Assembly: GCA_031216915.1 (NCBI GenBank)
Contig: CM062296.1
Location: 64,820,148 to 64,884,147, forward strand
Reading direction: 5' to 3'
DNA from: Pictodentalium vernedei
Lineage: Eukaryota; Mollusca; Scaphopoda; Dentaliida; Dentaliidae
DNA: 64,000 bases
A program made the translations under genes and the position numbers. Positions 33,237 through 44,276 of the stretch are shown one piece after another (position 1 is the stretch's first letter; every line of letters starts with the position of its first letter). The notes beneath the pieces are model-generated. The model saw only the letters and a list, made by a program, of their open reading frames with translations. It did not search any database and was not told the origin of the DNA.

Positions 33237-34339
33237 ACTAAATCTTTATAACATACTCCGTAGAAACATTTCTCCCCAGTAATTAACCCATTGGTATGTC
33301 ATCAGTGTGAACGAAATACTTCTCAGGAAACTATAACCGTTATGGAAACAGTAACCTCTATGGATCCTGAACATCCTCCGCTCCATCCCCAGAAGTGGTC
33401 ACCCACTTCAAGGGAGGCGAGCGTTGGTCCTGATTCCCGCCTCTGCCCCTTTTTGTAAGCATCTGTAGAGCGCATTTTTGACCCAGCCAAATAGGTTGCA
33501 ATACAGGCCTGCCCCCGCCCGAACCAGGGAAGGTCGGGTCTTTCTTTGGGTGGTCACCGAAAGGGGCCGTTGTTTTCCTCCACGACCAAGCGATGACAAG
33601 TGCTATCCTGAAAACCAACACAGCTTCAACTACCACGAACCGTCAGAGGCAGACTATACTTGCCAATGATGGCCCTCCACCCCATCGGACTACACGTATA
33701 AGCGGCAGACTCTACTTGCCCAAAAATCACGATCAAAGTACCCCCGGGGAGAGGTAGCACCTTTGTGAGAGGGCCCCCTCTCACTCTCGTCCTCACCCGA
33801 GGGCTTAATCAACGACAGTCAAAAAGACAACCCAACAACCTCATCTGACCATCTCACCAGAGACACCTGCCGAGTACCCGATCCTTTTTCCACCTTCGCC
33901 ACGCCCAGACATGCAGCTTCCAAATCTTCAACTGTTAAAGATAGTCGAAAGGGGCTTGCCCCACAGCGTCGCTGCGTGCCTTCATTCAGCCTTTCCCATT
34001 TTTGCCTGTGCAACTTTTGCCGATGCAAAATGTCGGCACCATACATCTAGATCCGGTAAATGGTGTACGTACTGCATATATAGTATGCTATGGTATGTAT
34101 AGTGATATATTTAAAAAACTGTGCAACAGGTATATATTATGGGTAAGTGGTGGAAAGATGATGGTGGAGTTGGGTTTTCTTGAAAGATTTTTTTCGCGAA
34201 ACGGTTGACATTACTATTGGCGTCGTGACGTCATGATGCGCACGCGACGCCACTAGCTGCACCGGCAAAAATCCGGGTAATAAGGACGATTCATACGTGC
34301 TATACTACTCATAGAACAAGAATTCTGTGACTTGATATG
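33237..34339. other. Unannotated, locally GC-rich DNA
   Basis: From about 33380 to 34060 the base composition is clearly richer in G and C than the neighbours. Overlapping frames of 60-92 codons exist on both strands, but no protein motif is recognisable. Could be an unfamiliar mobile element or exonic/regulatory DNA; undecided. Confidence 0.4.
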
Positions 34340-34583
34340 CTAACTTTTTACCCAACATAACGACCAAAACCGGCCAGAGCTATTCTCAAAAATCGCCATT
34401 TAATTTTCATTATTTTTCATTTTTTTCTCAAAAACATAGGTTATGTATGACCTCTCGTTGGAACGAGCTCGTCGAGCTCGTTCCAAAGAGGGGTCATAAT
34501 CTATGTTTTTGAGACAAACAAATAGTTATTCAAGAATTTTTTTTGCAAGTGTCCTCTGCTTCTCATGTTAGGTAAACGGTTAA
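34340..34583. mobile_element. TTAA palindromic MITE, copy 8 (inverted)
   Basis: Orientation as at 15300. Left boundary decayed to CTAA, right boundary TTAA intact. Core arms GGAACGAGCTC and complement present. Confidence 0.82.
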
Positions 34584-34649
34584 CAACAAAGCAGAGTGTC
34601 GGAACAAACGGTTTCGCGGGAAATTATTTTCTTAATTAATTACCTGGAT

Positions 34650-35019
34650 CGGGGGCGCAATGGCTCAGTGGTAGACTGTTGGACTTCTATGCTGGGGTTC
34701 CGAGTTCGATCCCCGTCCTGGGTGACCCGCATTGTGCCCTTGGCCAAGGCTCTTTATCCCGGTTGCCTCAATGGGTGCACGATGACGTTGTGTACCGAGG
34801 CGTACTGCACATCGATGGTGCACATGTCTTCAACCGCCGTAACCCCGCTTGAGCGGAGCTTGAACCGAGTTAGAATGTTAAGGAGCTGACAGTTGCTCGT
34901 CAATGTTCGGTGGTTCTCTCTGGGTACTCCGGCTTCCTCCACCCGTAAAACTGTAATGGTCACGATTAGCCATTGTGTATAAGTATGTGACCTTAAACAC
35001 CAATAAATAAATAATAAAT
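34650..35019 (+). mobile_element. tRNA-derived SINE, copy 6, full length
   Basis: Head GGGGGCGCAATGGCTCAGTG (A box), B box region GAGTTCGATCCCCGTCC, body, and tail CACCAATAAATAAATAATA. Flanked by a 12-bp duplication AATTACCTGGAT / AATTACCCGGAT (34638-34649 and 35020-35031, one mismatch). The tRNA-like head is well preserved, but it is part of a SINE, not a tRNA gene. Confidence 0.92.
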
Positions 35020-35189
35020 AATTACCCGGATTAACGAACCTGGACTACTGGATGGAGGGCGTTGGCAATTAAACCAAGATTGTAGACCATCAATTCAGTC
35101 CTATCTTACATACCGTTGCGCTCGAAACACTATCTCACCAGTCATACATTTGAACACAGCGCATTCAGTGCAGTGAGCTTTTTATTAGG

Positions 35190-35541
35190 ATTTAACTACT
35201 CATTAACAGCCAGGGTCATATCATGCCAGTGACAGTTTTATGGGTGGAGGAAGCCTGAGTACCCGGAGAGAACCGCCGAGCAACGACGAGCAGCTGTCAG
35301 CTCTCCAACATCGTAACTCTGAACTCTGCATCGCGGCACAGGCATGGCTACATTGGTTGAAGTCATGCGCACCATCGACGTGCAGTACGCCTCAGTACAC
35401 AGCGTCATCGTGCCCCCATGCAGGCAATCGGGGTGAAGTGTCTTGCCCAAGGACACAACGCAGTTGCCGCAGGTGGGATTCGAACCGAGGACCTCTCGGC
35501 TTGCAGCCTGCACCCCTACCAACTGAGCCACCACGCCCCCT
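35190..35541 (-). mobile_element. tRNA-derived SINE, copy 7
   Basis: Minus-oriented copy with B box GGTTCGAATCCCACC and head GGGGGCGTGGTGGCTCAGTT on the minus strand. The AATAAA-type tail is missing at about 35190. It abuts the repeat at 35546. Confidence 0.88.
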
Positions 35542-35545
35542 GTTG

Positions 35546-35680
35546 CTTTCATTCTTAATCCTACGAGTAGAATAAATTTTTTACTTGAAAACACTATATG
35601 TTTATTTTGTTTATCCTTTAAATCATTTACAGGGCAGTCACAGAGAAATCATGCTGTTAAAAAATGGGCTTAGGCTACAC
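35546..35680. repeat. Short dispersed repeat shared with 55286-55400
   Basis: TTTCATTCTTAATCCTACGA, GTAGAATRAWTTTTTTACTTG and AAAACACTATAKGTTTATTT occur in the same order at 55286-55345, followed by a related ...CAGTGCAGTTGCTGCAAAATC/CAGGGCAGTCACAGAGAAATC stretch. Confidence 0.7.
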
Positions 35681-35854
35681 AAAGTAGATCTTCTGTTTCT
35701 CAGGCCATTATTTGTGAAATTGTATGCGGGCGAGCAGTTTTTTATTTTATTTTTTATTTCAGTAATTACTTTTTTGCCATCAAAAGTTCATGTTCTTGAT
35801 TCAAGTTTTAGGCCTCATAATCTACAGAATAGCATGGGTGGTGGTGTATTTCAT

Positions 35855-35916
35855 CCCTTGAGTGCAAGTAGGCTTTGCAATGCTAAAGCATTGCAAAGCC
35901 TTCTTGCACTCAAGGG
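35855..35916. repeat. Near-perfect hairpin
   Basis: Arms CCCTTGAGTGCAAGTAGGCT and complement with a few-base loop (GCTAAAGC). Probably the core of a small palindromic element whose outer ends I could not define. Confidence 0.75.
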
Positions 35917-36456
35917 GCAAATTCATCAATTTTTTTAACTTGGGTAAAATATCAGATATAAACCATTTAGGCAAACGGGGTAAAGTATGCAGTGAAATTA
36001 ACTGTCAGCAAAACAATGCAAGTAAAATACGATTAAAATCCCATATAATACGGTCAGTGTGAAAATTCTGACTCTTCGACAACTCTTTTGAATGTATTTT
36101 TTTCAAATGCTTCTAAACAATTCAAGAAAACGACAACGTGTGGTTACTCTGAAGCAAGCTCAGGTTTTTCAAAGATTGAAAAACCTGGACAGAATCACTA
36201 AAACTTCCCCAGAATCAGTCACGTGGCAGTGTTATTGTTTCTATTTTTTTCACAGACTCCAAAGTTTCCTCTTCTCCAAGTTCAGCAATCCGAACGTCTC
36301 ATCTTCTCCACTGCGGAATCCGTGTCATTCGGATAGATCAACAATCTCTTCTCTCACTTCGACGGATCTCTGCGTTCGGCTCTTAGTTTGTGGTAAATTA
36401 ACTGATACAGCTCTCTTTCTTCTCTCCATCTACCTTTGGATTACCTGTTGCCATCA
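35917..36456. other. Unannotated DNA
   Basis: No gene or repeat family supported. Confidence 0.45.
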
Positions 36457-36707
36457 TTAATCCTTTACCTGACATGCAAAGCAGACGACACTTGCAAAAA
36501 AAATTCTTGAATAACTATTTTTTTTTGTTTTGTGTCTCAAAAACAAAGGTTATGGCCCCTCATTGGAACGGGCACGACGAGCTCGTTCTAACGAGGGGTC
36601 AGAACCCTTGTTTTTGAGACAAAATATGAAAAAATAATGAAATTTAATTGGCTGATTTTGAGAATACCGCTGTCCGGTTCAGGCAGTTACATTGGATAAA
36701 ATGTTAA
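36457..36707. mobile_element. TTAA palindromic MITE, copy 9
   Basis: TTAA at both ends; diverged core (GGAACGGGCACGACGAGCTC). Confidence 0.83.
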
Positions 36708-36760
36708 TTCCTCTCCATACAATGTACAAGATATAACAAAGAAGGGCAGCATTATAAGAA

Positions 36761-36811
<51 letters not shown>

Positions 36812-36814
36812 ATA
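36761..36814. repeat. (AAAT)n microsatellite
   Basis: About 13 perfect TAAA units. Confidence 0.95.
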
Positions 36815-37084
36815 CTCTTTTATTTTTCCATGGGAGATTCATCAGAATGCTTTAGAGTGTTTGGCAGATTGTTGCTTCAATTTGTGAAATATTTAGCATG
36901 TCCTTCTTGACTTCCCTGTTATTTTCTGTCGACAATTTGAATGCATCTGGTTATCGTGTCGTCAGTTAAACTATTGTAATCAGCCACCAAGTCTATAAAG
37001 TCCACACGCGCCTGTAAGCTTTCAGAGACTGAGTTGTAAAACCCACAGTACAAGTGCAGTGTTGAAGCAGACATACTTCGTTGG

Positions 37085-37150
37085 GAGGTGACAGGTAGAC
37101 AGCCAATCTGGCTATGTCTGTCATCTCCCTGCGGTATATGCATTCGGTAT
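37085..37150 (+). repeat. LINE 3'-UTR-like fragment
   Basis: GACAGGTAGACAGCCAATCT and CTGGCTATG...TCTCCCTGCGG also occur in the 3' UTR of the full-length LINE at about 28879-28923. It suggests a related element remnant between 36815 and 37150; no coding part is visible. Confidence 0.55.
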
Positions 37151-37213
37151 TATTATTTTGAAACGATTTCGCTCTTTAGAAATGTTTAATTTGTTGAATG
37201 CATATATCATAAA

Positions 37214-37862
37214 ATGAATTATCCGTCTGTCCATCCGTCAGCTCGTCCGTCCGTCCGTCCGTCAGACCGAAACTACCCCTCCATTCACTCTACCATGACC
37301 CCTCTCTCCACCCGCCCTTCCACCCATTCACCCTCACCCACATACCCAAAAGCCGCCTACACACCCACCTATTCACCCACCCACCCAAAACCCACCCACC
37401 TACCCACCCTAAATCATCCATCCATCCATCCATCCATCCATCCATCCATCCATCCATCCATCCATCCATCCATCCATCCATCCATCCATCCGTCCGTCCA
37501 TCCATCCATCCATCCATCCATCCATCCATCCATCCATCCATCCATCCATCCATCCATCCATCCACCCACCCATCCATCCATCCATCCCTCCATCCATCCA
37601 TCCATCCATCCATCCATCCATCCATCCACCCATCCATCCGTCCATCTGGCCATCCGTCCATACACACGTACACACATACATTTATCCATACATTCATCCA
37701 TCGCTTACATCCCTCCCTCATTCATTCATTCATTCATTCATTCATTCATTCATTCATTCATTCATTCATTCATTCATTCATTCATTCTCTTTGTCTCTCT
37801 CGCTCCTATTTCTCTATATCTCTCTCTTCCTCCCTCTCTCTCTCTCCCCCTCTCTCTCTCTT

Positions 37863-37901
<39 letters not shown>

Positions 37902-37905
37902 GTAT
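37214..37905. repeat. Compound microsatellite: (CATC)n, (ATTC)n, (CT)n
   Basis: CCGT-rich start (37220-37265), (CATC)n/(ATCC)n from about 37411 to 37645, (ATTC)n from 37722 to 37787 and (CT)n from 37788 to 37901. Long open frames on both strands (for example a [13 protein letters not shown] frame) only reflect the 4-bp unit. Confidence 0.95.
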
Positions 37906-37929
37906 CTTTCGCTCGCAAACTCTCTCCAA

Positions 37930-38790
37930 CCCACCTTGTAATAAAAGTTGCAAAATGTAATAATTATTACAAAATGTAACTACTTGGACAGGAAAAACGT
38001 TGCAATATGTAATAGTTATTACAAAATGCAACTACATGGACGGGGAAAACATGGCAAAATATAATAAACTTTTTTTTCAAAGGGGAAATCCGAAACTAAT
38101 TCATGTTATTACACAACTATTAAAATAAATTTGTGTCTCTATGATTCTACGACTGTGTTCGGGTATGCTATACGCATTTCTACGTGTATTTGAGCGAGTT
38201 TCGTGTATGTTTGAAGTTTTATTCCAAAATGCAACTACTTGGACTGGAAAAACGTTGCAAAATGTAATAAAAGTTACAAACTGCGACTACATCGACTGAA
38301 AAAAACGTTGCAAAATGTAATAAAATTTTTCAAGCAGCGCAATCAAACTAATTCATTGTATTATACAATTATTAATAGCAAATTGTATCTGAATGTCTTA
38401 ACCAAATGCTGTCAATGTGTGTTGTTTGTAGAGATGACCACTGGTGATCAGTATAGCGGCGATGACAAGAAAAGGCTAGTGATCGTCTATGGTGATCTCT
38501 TGTGATGGCTGGGAGCAAGATAAGGATTAGATGGCTATGAGTACCAGCCGCACTGAAACCTCTCCTCACATCCTCATATGAGGAGATGATCATTGGCGAT
38601 CGCCATTGACGATCACCAGGGATGCCTAGTGATCGTTTATAGCGATCTCTAGTGATTGTTACTAGCGATCATCAGTGATCATCTCCCTGTATGAGGACGA
38701 GAGGGCTGTGAGGGGAGGCCTCATTGAGTCCTCACCCCATAGCCCTCCCATCCATATCTCGCTCCCAACGATCACTAAAGATCACAGACA
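37930..38790 (+). mobile_element. Palindrome-rich element G, copy 1
   Basis: Starts CAACCCACCTTGTAATAAAA and contains repeated blocks TGTAATAATTATTACA, GCAACTACTTGGAC and AAAACGTTGCAA. A second half is dense in GATC (about 12 sites between 38445 and 38785). It ends near CGATCACTAAAGATCACAG. The complement, over the same order and ~1 kb, is at 44277-45277. Non-coding; class unknown. Confidence 0.75.
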
Positions 38791-40330
38791 TCCTAACTGA
38801 TTGGCAATAGCGATATCAAGTATTTGTTGGGGCGAGATGGGGATGTGAGGGCTGTGAGGTGACGCCTCATTGGGGCATCTCCTCACATCCCTCTCATTCT
38901 CATAGGGAAGATCAATATTGGTGATCGCCAGTGGCGTTCACTATGGATGCCTAGTGATTGCCGATGTTGCTCTCTAGTGATTGTTGGGGGGGGGGGGGTG
39001 AGATGAGGGTGTGAGGGCTATGAGACGAGACCTCATTGAGGCATCATCTCATAGACCTCATTGGTCGCCGAGAAATCAGACGGAGAGCGTCACAGTTGCT
39101 GCCCCGTCCAGAAGCCCTAGCCTACTTTACTTGACCTAGTGAGCCGGCGATCCAGAGATCTCGAACCAGTGGCCCGACCTAGCGACACAGTAGCCTCACC
39201 CCGGCCCCATCGTTGACACTATCCCAGAAGCCCTCCAACCAATCGCCCGACCGAGAGTGACACAGTCGTACTTCCCTCTGCTCACAACAGTGACGCTATA
39301 CCAGTAGCCCGCCAACAACTGACCCGACCGAAAGCGACACAGTCACTCGGCGATCCAACCATGGTATGGGATAGCGACAGTCAATTTTTACTGAAGGAAA
39401 TATCACTACTGACACAAGTTCTGTGTGAAATGGCATAGGGTAAGGCAGGCTTGGCCTGAAGCGACTGTGGTGAAAGGCTATCACTGTGCGGACAGTGTTA
39501 CGAGGGTATTGCCATAGGCCATGGGCTGCTCAACAGCAAAGGGCGGAGTTGCTGGGCACAAGCAACGTCCAGTCACTCACCTATGTGGACATCGACAGCG
39601 GTGAACGTCGTCATGATCTTGCGCGCAACCCATGACGCCACCGACGGCATAGCAACTCTAACCATTTTCCTCTGTCGACTTTCCTGCATCTTCACAAACT
39701 TTGTAGTGGACATCCACACCCAGCCTGCGATGCAAATGATGCGAACCTTACAAAGACAGTCGACTAGAGTTTGCAAATGAGCTTATTGAGGTTGTGTCAG
39801 CGATAGGAATTTGGAGGGGGGGGGGGTGGACTGGGGTGATGGTGCGGGTGGGGGTCAGGTAGAGGCCGGTATAAAGGGCCCTTTCGGGGAACATAACATA
39901 CTACTCGTGCAGGATGATATGGACACAAAAATACACCACTTTGCTTTCCTTGGGTTTTATGGATTTCATTATATTACCTTAGTCATGAATCCACAAGAAA
40001 TCTTTCCAGGCAAGCGTTTTCATGATGAAAATGTTGTTCTGCTTTAGTGGTTTTAGGGCAGGCGCAGGGTCAGGATAATGGGAGGCATTGACACTCCTTT
40101 TCATAGGAACTATTCGGCTGCTTATTCGAAAGAATTACAAAGGATAACATAGAATAAAAGTACAACACTTATTATTTATTGGTAATTAGAAAACAGAATA
40201 TAATTAGTTTCACAAATATAAAAAAGTACAGGTAGAACTGGGTAGAGACTGATTATAAAACAGATGTAGTATTAATGTCCACTTGTGAAATGGTTCGGCA
40301 GCACTATTCCAAGTGATAGTGCTAAACATT
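38791..40330. other. Unannotated DNA with GATC-rich left part
   Basis: 38791-39060 continues the GATC/CTCATAGCCCTC style of element G. From 39060 on there is repeated CCCGACC...GCGACACAGTC phrasing (about 39140-39350) suggesting a degenerate short repeat. No protein motif in frames of up to 78 codons. Confidence 0.4.
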
Positions 40331-41580
40331 TTTAGCTCACCTGAGCGAAGCTCAATGGGAGCTTTACTAATCACTTACAGTCCGTCGTCTGTCCATCCGG
40401 CGTCCGGCGTTAACTTTACATTATCGACTTCTTCTCACGAACTGCTGGACCAAATTCAACAAAATTTGCTGTGCATGTTCCCTATCATATGTCAATTCAA
40501 ATTTGTTCAAATCAAGTTGACCCGCCCCTCGGTAGGGTTACGCCCAAAAAGTGCGCTTAAATCTTAAAAATCTTCTTCTCATGAACCAGCAGTAGCAGAG
40601 ACTTGATATTTGGTGTGCAGCTTCCTTTTGAGGTGTAGACTCAGATTTGTTCAAGAGAAGTTCGAGGAGCTATATTTGCCTTCGTTATGGGCAAAATTTC
40701 TATTTTCTAAACCGAGAGGCAGATTTGAACCAAATTTGTATGAGGGCTCATTGGGTCATAAGTACTTAATTTATGCCCATTTTTTCCCCCGTCGCCCCAT
40801 GGGAATCGCAGGAGCTAAAAATAGAAAAAAATTAAAACGCCCTTATCTCTAACACTACACGGCACTGAGAATTCTTGTTTGGTGTGAAGCTTCCTTTTTG
40901 TCAATTTTAAGACAAAAACAATGATTTTGCTTACACTGAAAATTTGGGATCCGGGTGGGACTTAGAAAATGTTGGACCAAAATCCGGAAATCAGTTTTTT
41001 GGGTTTTTTTTTTATGCATTTTGGTAAATTTTAAGACAAAAAAAAAAAAAAAGTTACACTGAAAATTTGGGGTCCAGGTGGGACTTGGAAAATTTTGGAC
41101 CAAAATCCGGAAATCAGTTTTTTTTTTTGTTTTTTATACATTTTGGTCAATTTTAAGACAAAATTTTTTTTTTTTATTACACTGAAAATTTGGGGTCCAG
41201 GTGGGACTTAGAAATTTTGGACCAAAAATCGGAATTTAAATTTTGTTTTTTTATGAGTATTGGTCAATTTTAAGAAGAAAAAATTTTGTCTGAAAACATT
41301 TTGTTTGGGACTTCGAAAATTTCCGAACAAAAATAAAAAAAAAAATCTGTTTTTTTATGCGTTTATCTCAATTTTGGGACGTAAAAGTGCAGGAACTGAA
41401 AATAGAAGGGAAAATCCTATGTATTGTGTGGGCACAATCGCTTCATCTAGTTGGTATATGCTTTTCTTAGGAGGGACATATACCGCTTATTCTAATCAAG
41501 TCCCTGGTTTGATATTTAGACTACCATGTCAGGTGAGCGCCCTAAGGCCCCCCCCCCCCCCCCCCGGGGGCCTCTTGTTT
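40331..41580. mobile_element. Lophotrochozoan-style repeat with TAGCTCACCTG ends and internal ~120-bp tandem units
   Basis: Left end TTTAGCTCACCTGAGCGAAG, right end CAGGTGAGCGCC...GGGCCTCTTGTTT; CTCACCTG/CAGGTGAG are inverted. The middle (40899-41290) has three to four tandem units of ~115-125 bp with CACTGAAAATTTGGGGTCC, GTGGGACTTAGAAA and GGTCAATTTTAAGAC. Repeats with these ends are, from memory, abundant in bivalve and related genomes. Non-coding. Confidence 0.7.
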
Positions 41581-41699
41581 AAATGCTTTCTTGTACGGAG
41601 AGGAAATCAATGGTGTAATGTCACAACTTCTGAGGTTTGACACACACGATGAAAAGAAAATCTCCTGATTTGTGAGTGCATACCGGAAATAGCCCACGC

Positions 41700-42110
41700 T
41701 TCGCCACTACAAATAGTGTATTTTAGCTCGCGAAAGTCGCTCGCAAAAATTTTTCTCATGCTTCTCGCTGCCACTCGTGTGGTATCCCCTGTATCCACTC
41801 GGATATTGTTCTTTGGGTTTTCGAATTTTCGGGGTGATAGAGGGTCTATTCTGAGGCTCCTCACGAGCTTTGTCAGGCCCTATTTCGACTATGCTGCCGT
41901 AGTCACACACCCATACTGTGTTAGCCGGACTAAAGCGCACCATGTCAGCAGGGTACGAGCCCCCAACCTGGCTCTATCGGTGCTCAGCACACCCGTATCA
42001 CTCAAATCAGAAGAATCGGGTCTTGAAACACTCTACGAGCACCCCACTAACCGGAGAAAAACCCTCTCCCCTAAGCGCGAACGATCTCATAAAAGGGTAC
42101 CAATAGCTTG
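41700..42110 (+). pseudogene. Possible LINE RT C-terminal fragment
   Basis: The frame starting at 41716 reads ILRLLTSFVRPYFDYAAVV (about 41850-41905), then THPYCVSRTKA, LALSVLSTP and ESGLETLYE. The phrase LLxxFVRPxxxYAAVV followed by a short ESGLETLxER block resembles the thumb/C-terminal part of several LINE reverse transcriptases. The rest of the protein is not visible. A chance frame cannot be excluded. Confidence 0.4.
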
Positions 42111-43220
42111 ATAGAACTCCCCCCCCCCCGGGGTAGGGTGTAGGCTGGGAATGGGTGTGCCATGTGCACCTGGGACTTCCCGCCCGGGCTGTAAACTACA
42201 ATTCACCTTTCTGGTTGTCGCTAGAAGCGTTAAGGTGTCTGACTTACGGCCCAAAGTTATTCATTCTCCTGTCCCCTTGCATACCGGACACGCTAGTGGT
42301 ATGTTATATAACCAACTTATCCTCACCCACCTCCGGACCTCCGCTCCTCCCGGACCCCGGCACCCCAATGTCCTGTCGCTAACACAACAACTGTATAGGT
42401 TCAATGACCAACTCTAGTCGTATGGCTATGTACAGTGCGCACCGCTTGCATCGCTGGTTGGTGTGGATGCTTAATACATGGTGTATGTGAATGAAAAACA
42501 AACAGGCATCAAGAGTGGGAAACTGTTAGAGGAGCTATGACGTGGGCGACGTCATGTTGGGCGCACTGTCGTTGTCCGCGGAGCTGAGTTTCAGGACGTT
42601 GTTCGGGCCCAGCGAGAGGGCTGTTCCGATTAGTAGCCCCGGTCCTAGATTAGTACGACTATCCTTGGGATGGGATAGCTGCGTTTGCTGGCTCAGTCGA
42701 CCTGGCTCAGTGATTCAAGACGCTCAATATCAACGGAATTAACGGACAACAGTCAAGTGAGCGACTTTCCTGATGACAACGCCAATTCCCTTCAGCATTC
42801 GGCGTGATGTCGAATGGGTGGTCTAGGTCTGGACGCTGCAGCCCGAGTCGCGAGTGGAGGGCGCCTGTGGTTCTCCTCGTTGACTCCAAATGGTGGATGG
42901 GTATTGTGGTCTCCTCCCTCTTTTTTCTCCGTCTCATGGGCGGGTGGCTCTTTGTGTCTTGGCGGCCTTCTCGGTTCTCTTGTTCCCGCCTGTCTTGGCT
43001 TACGACTTTGCATGGAAAATATATAAGTAATTTAGGATGTAAGTGGAGCTCGTTCCCATATAGACGGCACACGAGTGCCTTCATTGCGCGTAACCACCAC
43101 CCAACCCCCAACCCACCCCCCCCCCCCCCCCCCCACACAAACAAACAATAATTAATAACACGCTGTTCACCCAATCAGTTCAGCTGTTTCACTCAAAATT
43201 TCTTTATTCATTTCAGCGAG
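42111..43220. other. Unannotated DNA
   Basis: Includes C- and G-homopolymers near 42120 and 43115. Frames of up to 155 codons on both strands overlap each other and show no family motif. Confidence 0.4.
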
Positions 43221-43224
43221 TTCA

Positions 43225-43538
43225 AGCACACTGACTACATTGTCGAACTTGAGACCGAATGGTCAAAAGTTCGAGCCGGGTCCGTGTCAGTCACCCTGTG
43301 TTCTTGAGCAAGGCACTTAATCCGGATTGCTTATGTGGGAACACGATGACAAAGTGTGCTAAGACGTATAACACGCCGATGGTGCACACGCCTTCAACCA
43401 AAGCTAACACAGGTTAGCGCGTTGGAGAGTCTGACAGTTACTCGCCGCTGTTCGGCAGTTCTATCCCAGCACTCCGGCTTCCTCCACTGACACGATATGA
43501 TCCTGGATGTTGAAAGTGTCGAAAAAACCCAATAAATA
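43225..43538 (+). mobile_element. tRNA-derived SINE, copy 8 (diverged)
   Basis: Head diverged (B-box-like AAAAGTTCGAGCCGGGTCC). Body TTCTTGAGCAAGGCACTTAA, CACGCCTTCAACCAAAGCTA and tail AAACCCAATAAATAAC match the family. Confidence 0.75.
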
Positions 43539-43592
43539 ACAGTGCGTCAAAGCCTAGTAAAATCAATACACCTATAGCAAACCACTACACCC

Positions 43593-44132
43593 TAGGGCTG
43601 TCACGGTATTTTAATTTAGGAATCGATTAATCGTCGCAAATAATCGATGATAATCGATTGATCGTACCTAGATGACCCCATCTCCTTCTCTTTGAAGTCG
43701 ATAAAAATGAAGTTGAAGTCAGTTGACCTACATCAAGTAAACAACGAAGACGATCCTCTTTTAGTTACATTCAAAGCTTTGATGTTCTGAACTTTTGAAC
43801 CGTCAGTGTAATAATCAAGACCGGTCGGCAGTTGCGAACTTCGCAACTGCCGACCGGTCTTGATTATTACACTGACGGTTCAAAAGTTCAGAACATAAAA
43901 GCTTTGATGAATGTACCTGAAAGACAAATGCTTCCAATAGCTTTTTGGGGTTTAACATCGATGTTCTTAACTCTTTACCTTTAGAAACAATAGTCTTTTC
44001 AACATATTTTCTTTTAATTATTAAACGTCTAAAACGGGATATAATTTACCGATCATTCGACAACGAAAAATACTAATCGATTTCGCCGTGACCGATCAAC
44101 AATCGATTAATCGATTAATTATGACAGCCCTA
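43593..44132. mobile_element. hAT-type MITE, 540 bp, copy 2
   Basis: TAGGGCTGTCACG ... ATGACAGCCCTA flanked by a perfect 8-bp duplication CTACACCC (43585-43592 and 44133-44140). Central palindrome at about 43770-43900 with arms of ~65 bp. Opposite orientation to 24138. Confidence 0.93.
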
Positions 44133-44276
44133 CTACACCCACCAGACGTTTACATGTTGGTCCCTGATTTATACACATAAAATCATACAGAGAGAAATTT
44201 CTATAAATCGCAGCCCTACGATGTCTGGTGGTGATTTGCTGTTGCGGTTAATCTGGTTCTGATCCGGTCAACTCTG

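Noticed and set aside
34650-34730. tRNA gene
   Set aside because: The A and B boxes belong to a SINE head with body, A-rich tail and target duplication; no cloverleaf with normal acceptor pairing was evident.
37214-37960. Frames of up to 248 codons (PSIHPSIHP and complement WMDGWMDG)
   Set aside because: Products of 4-bp microsatellites.
42707-43174. Minus-strand 155-codon frame with basic, Pro-rich content
   Set aside because: Contains a homopolymer-encoded glycine run and overlaps open frames on the other strand; no motif.
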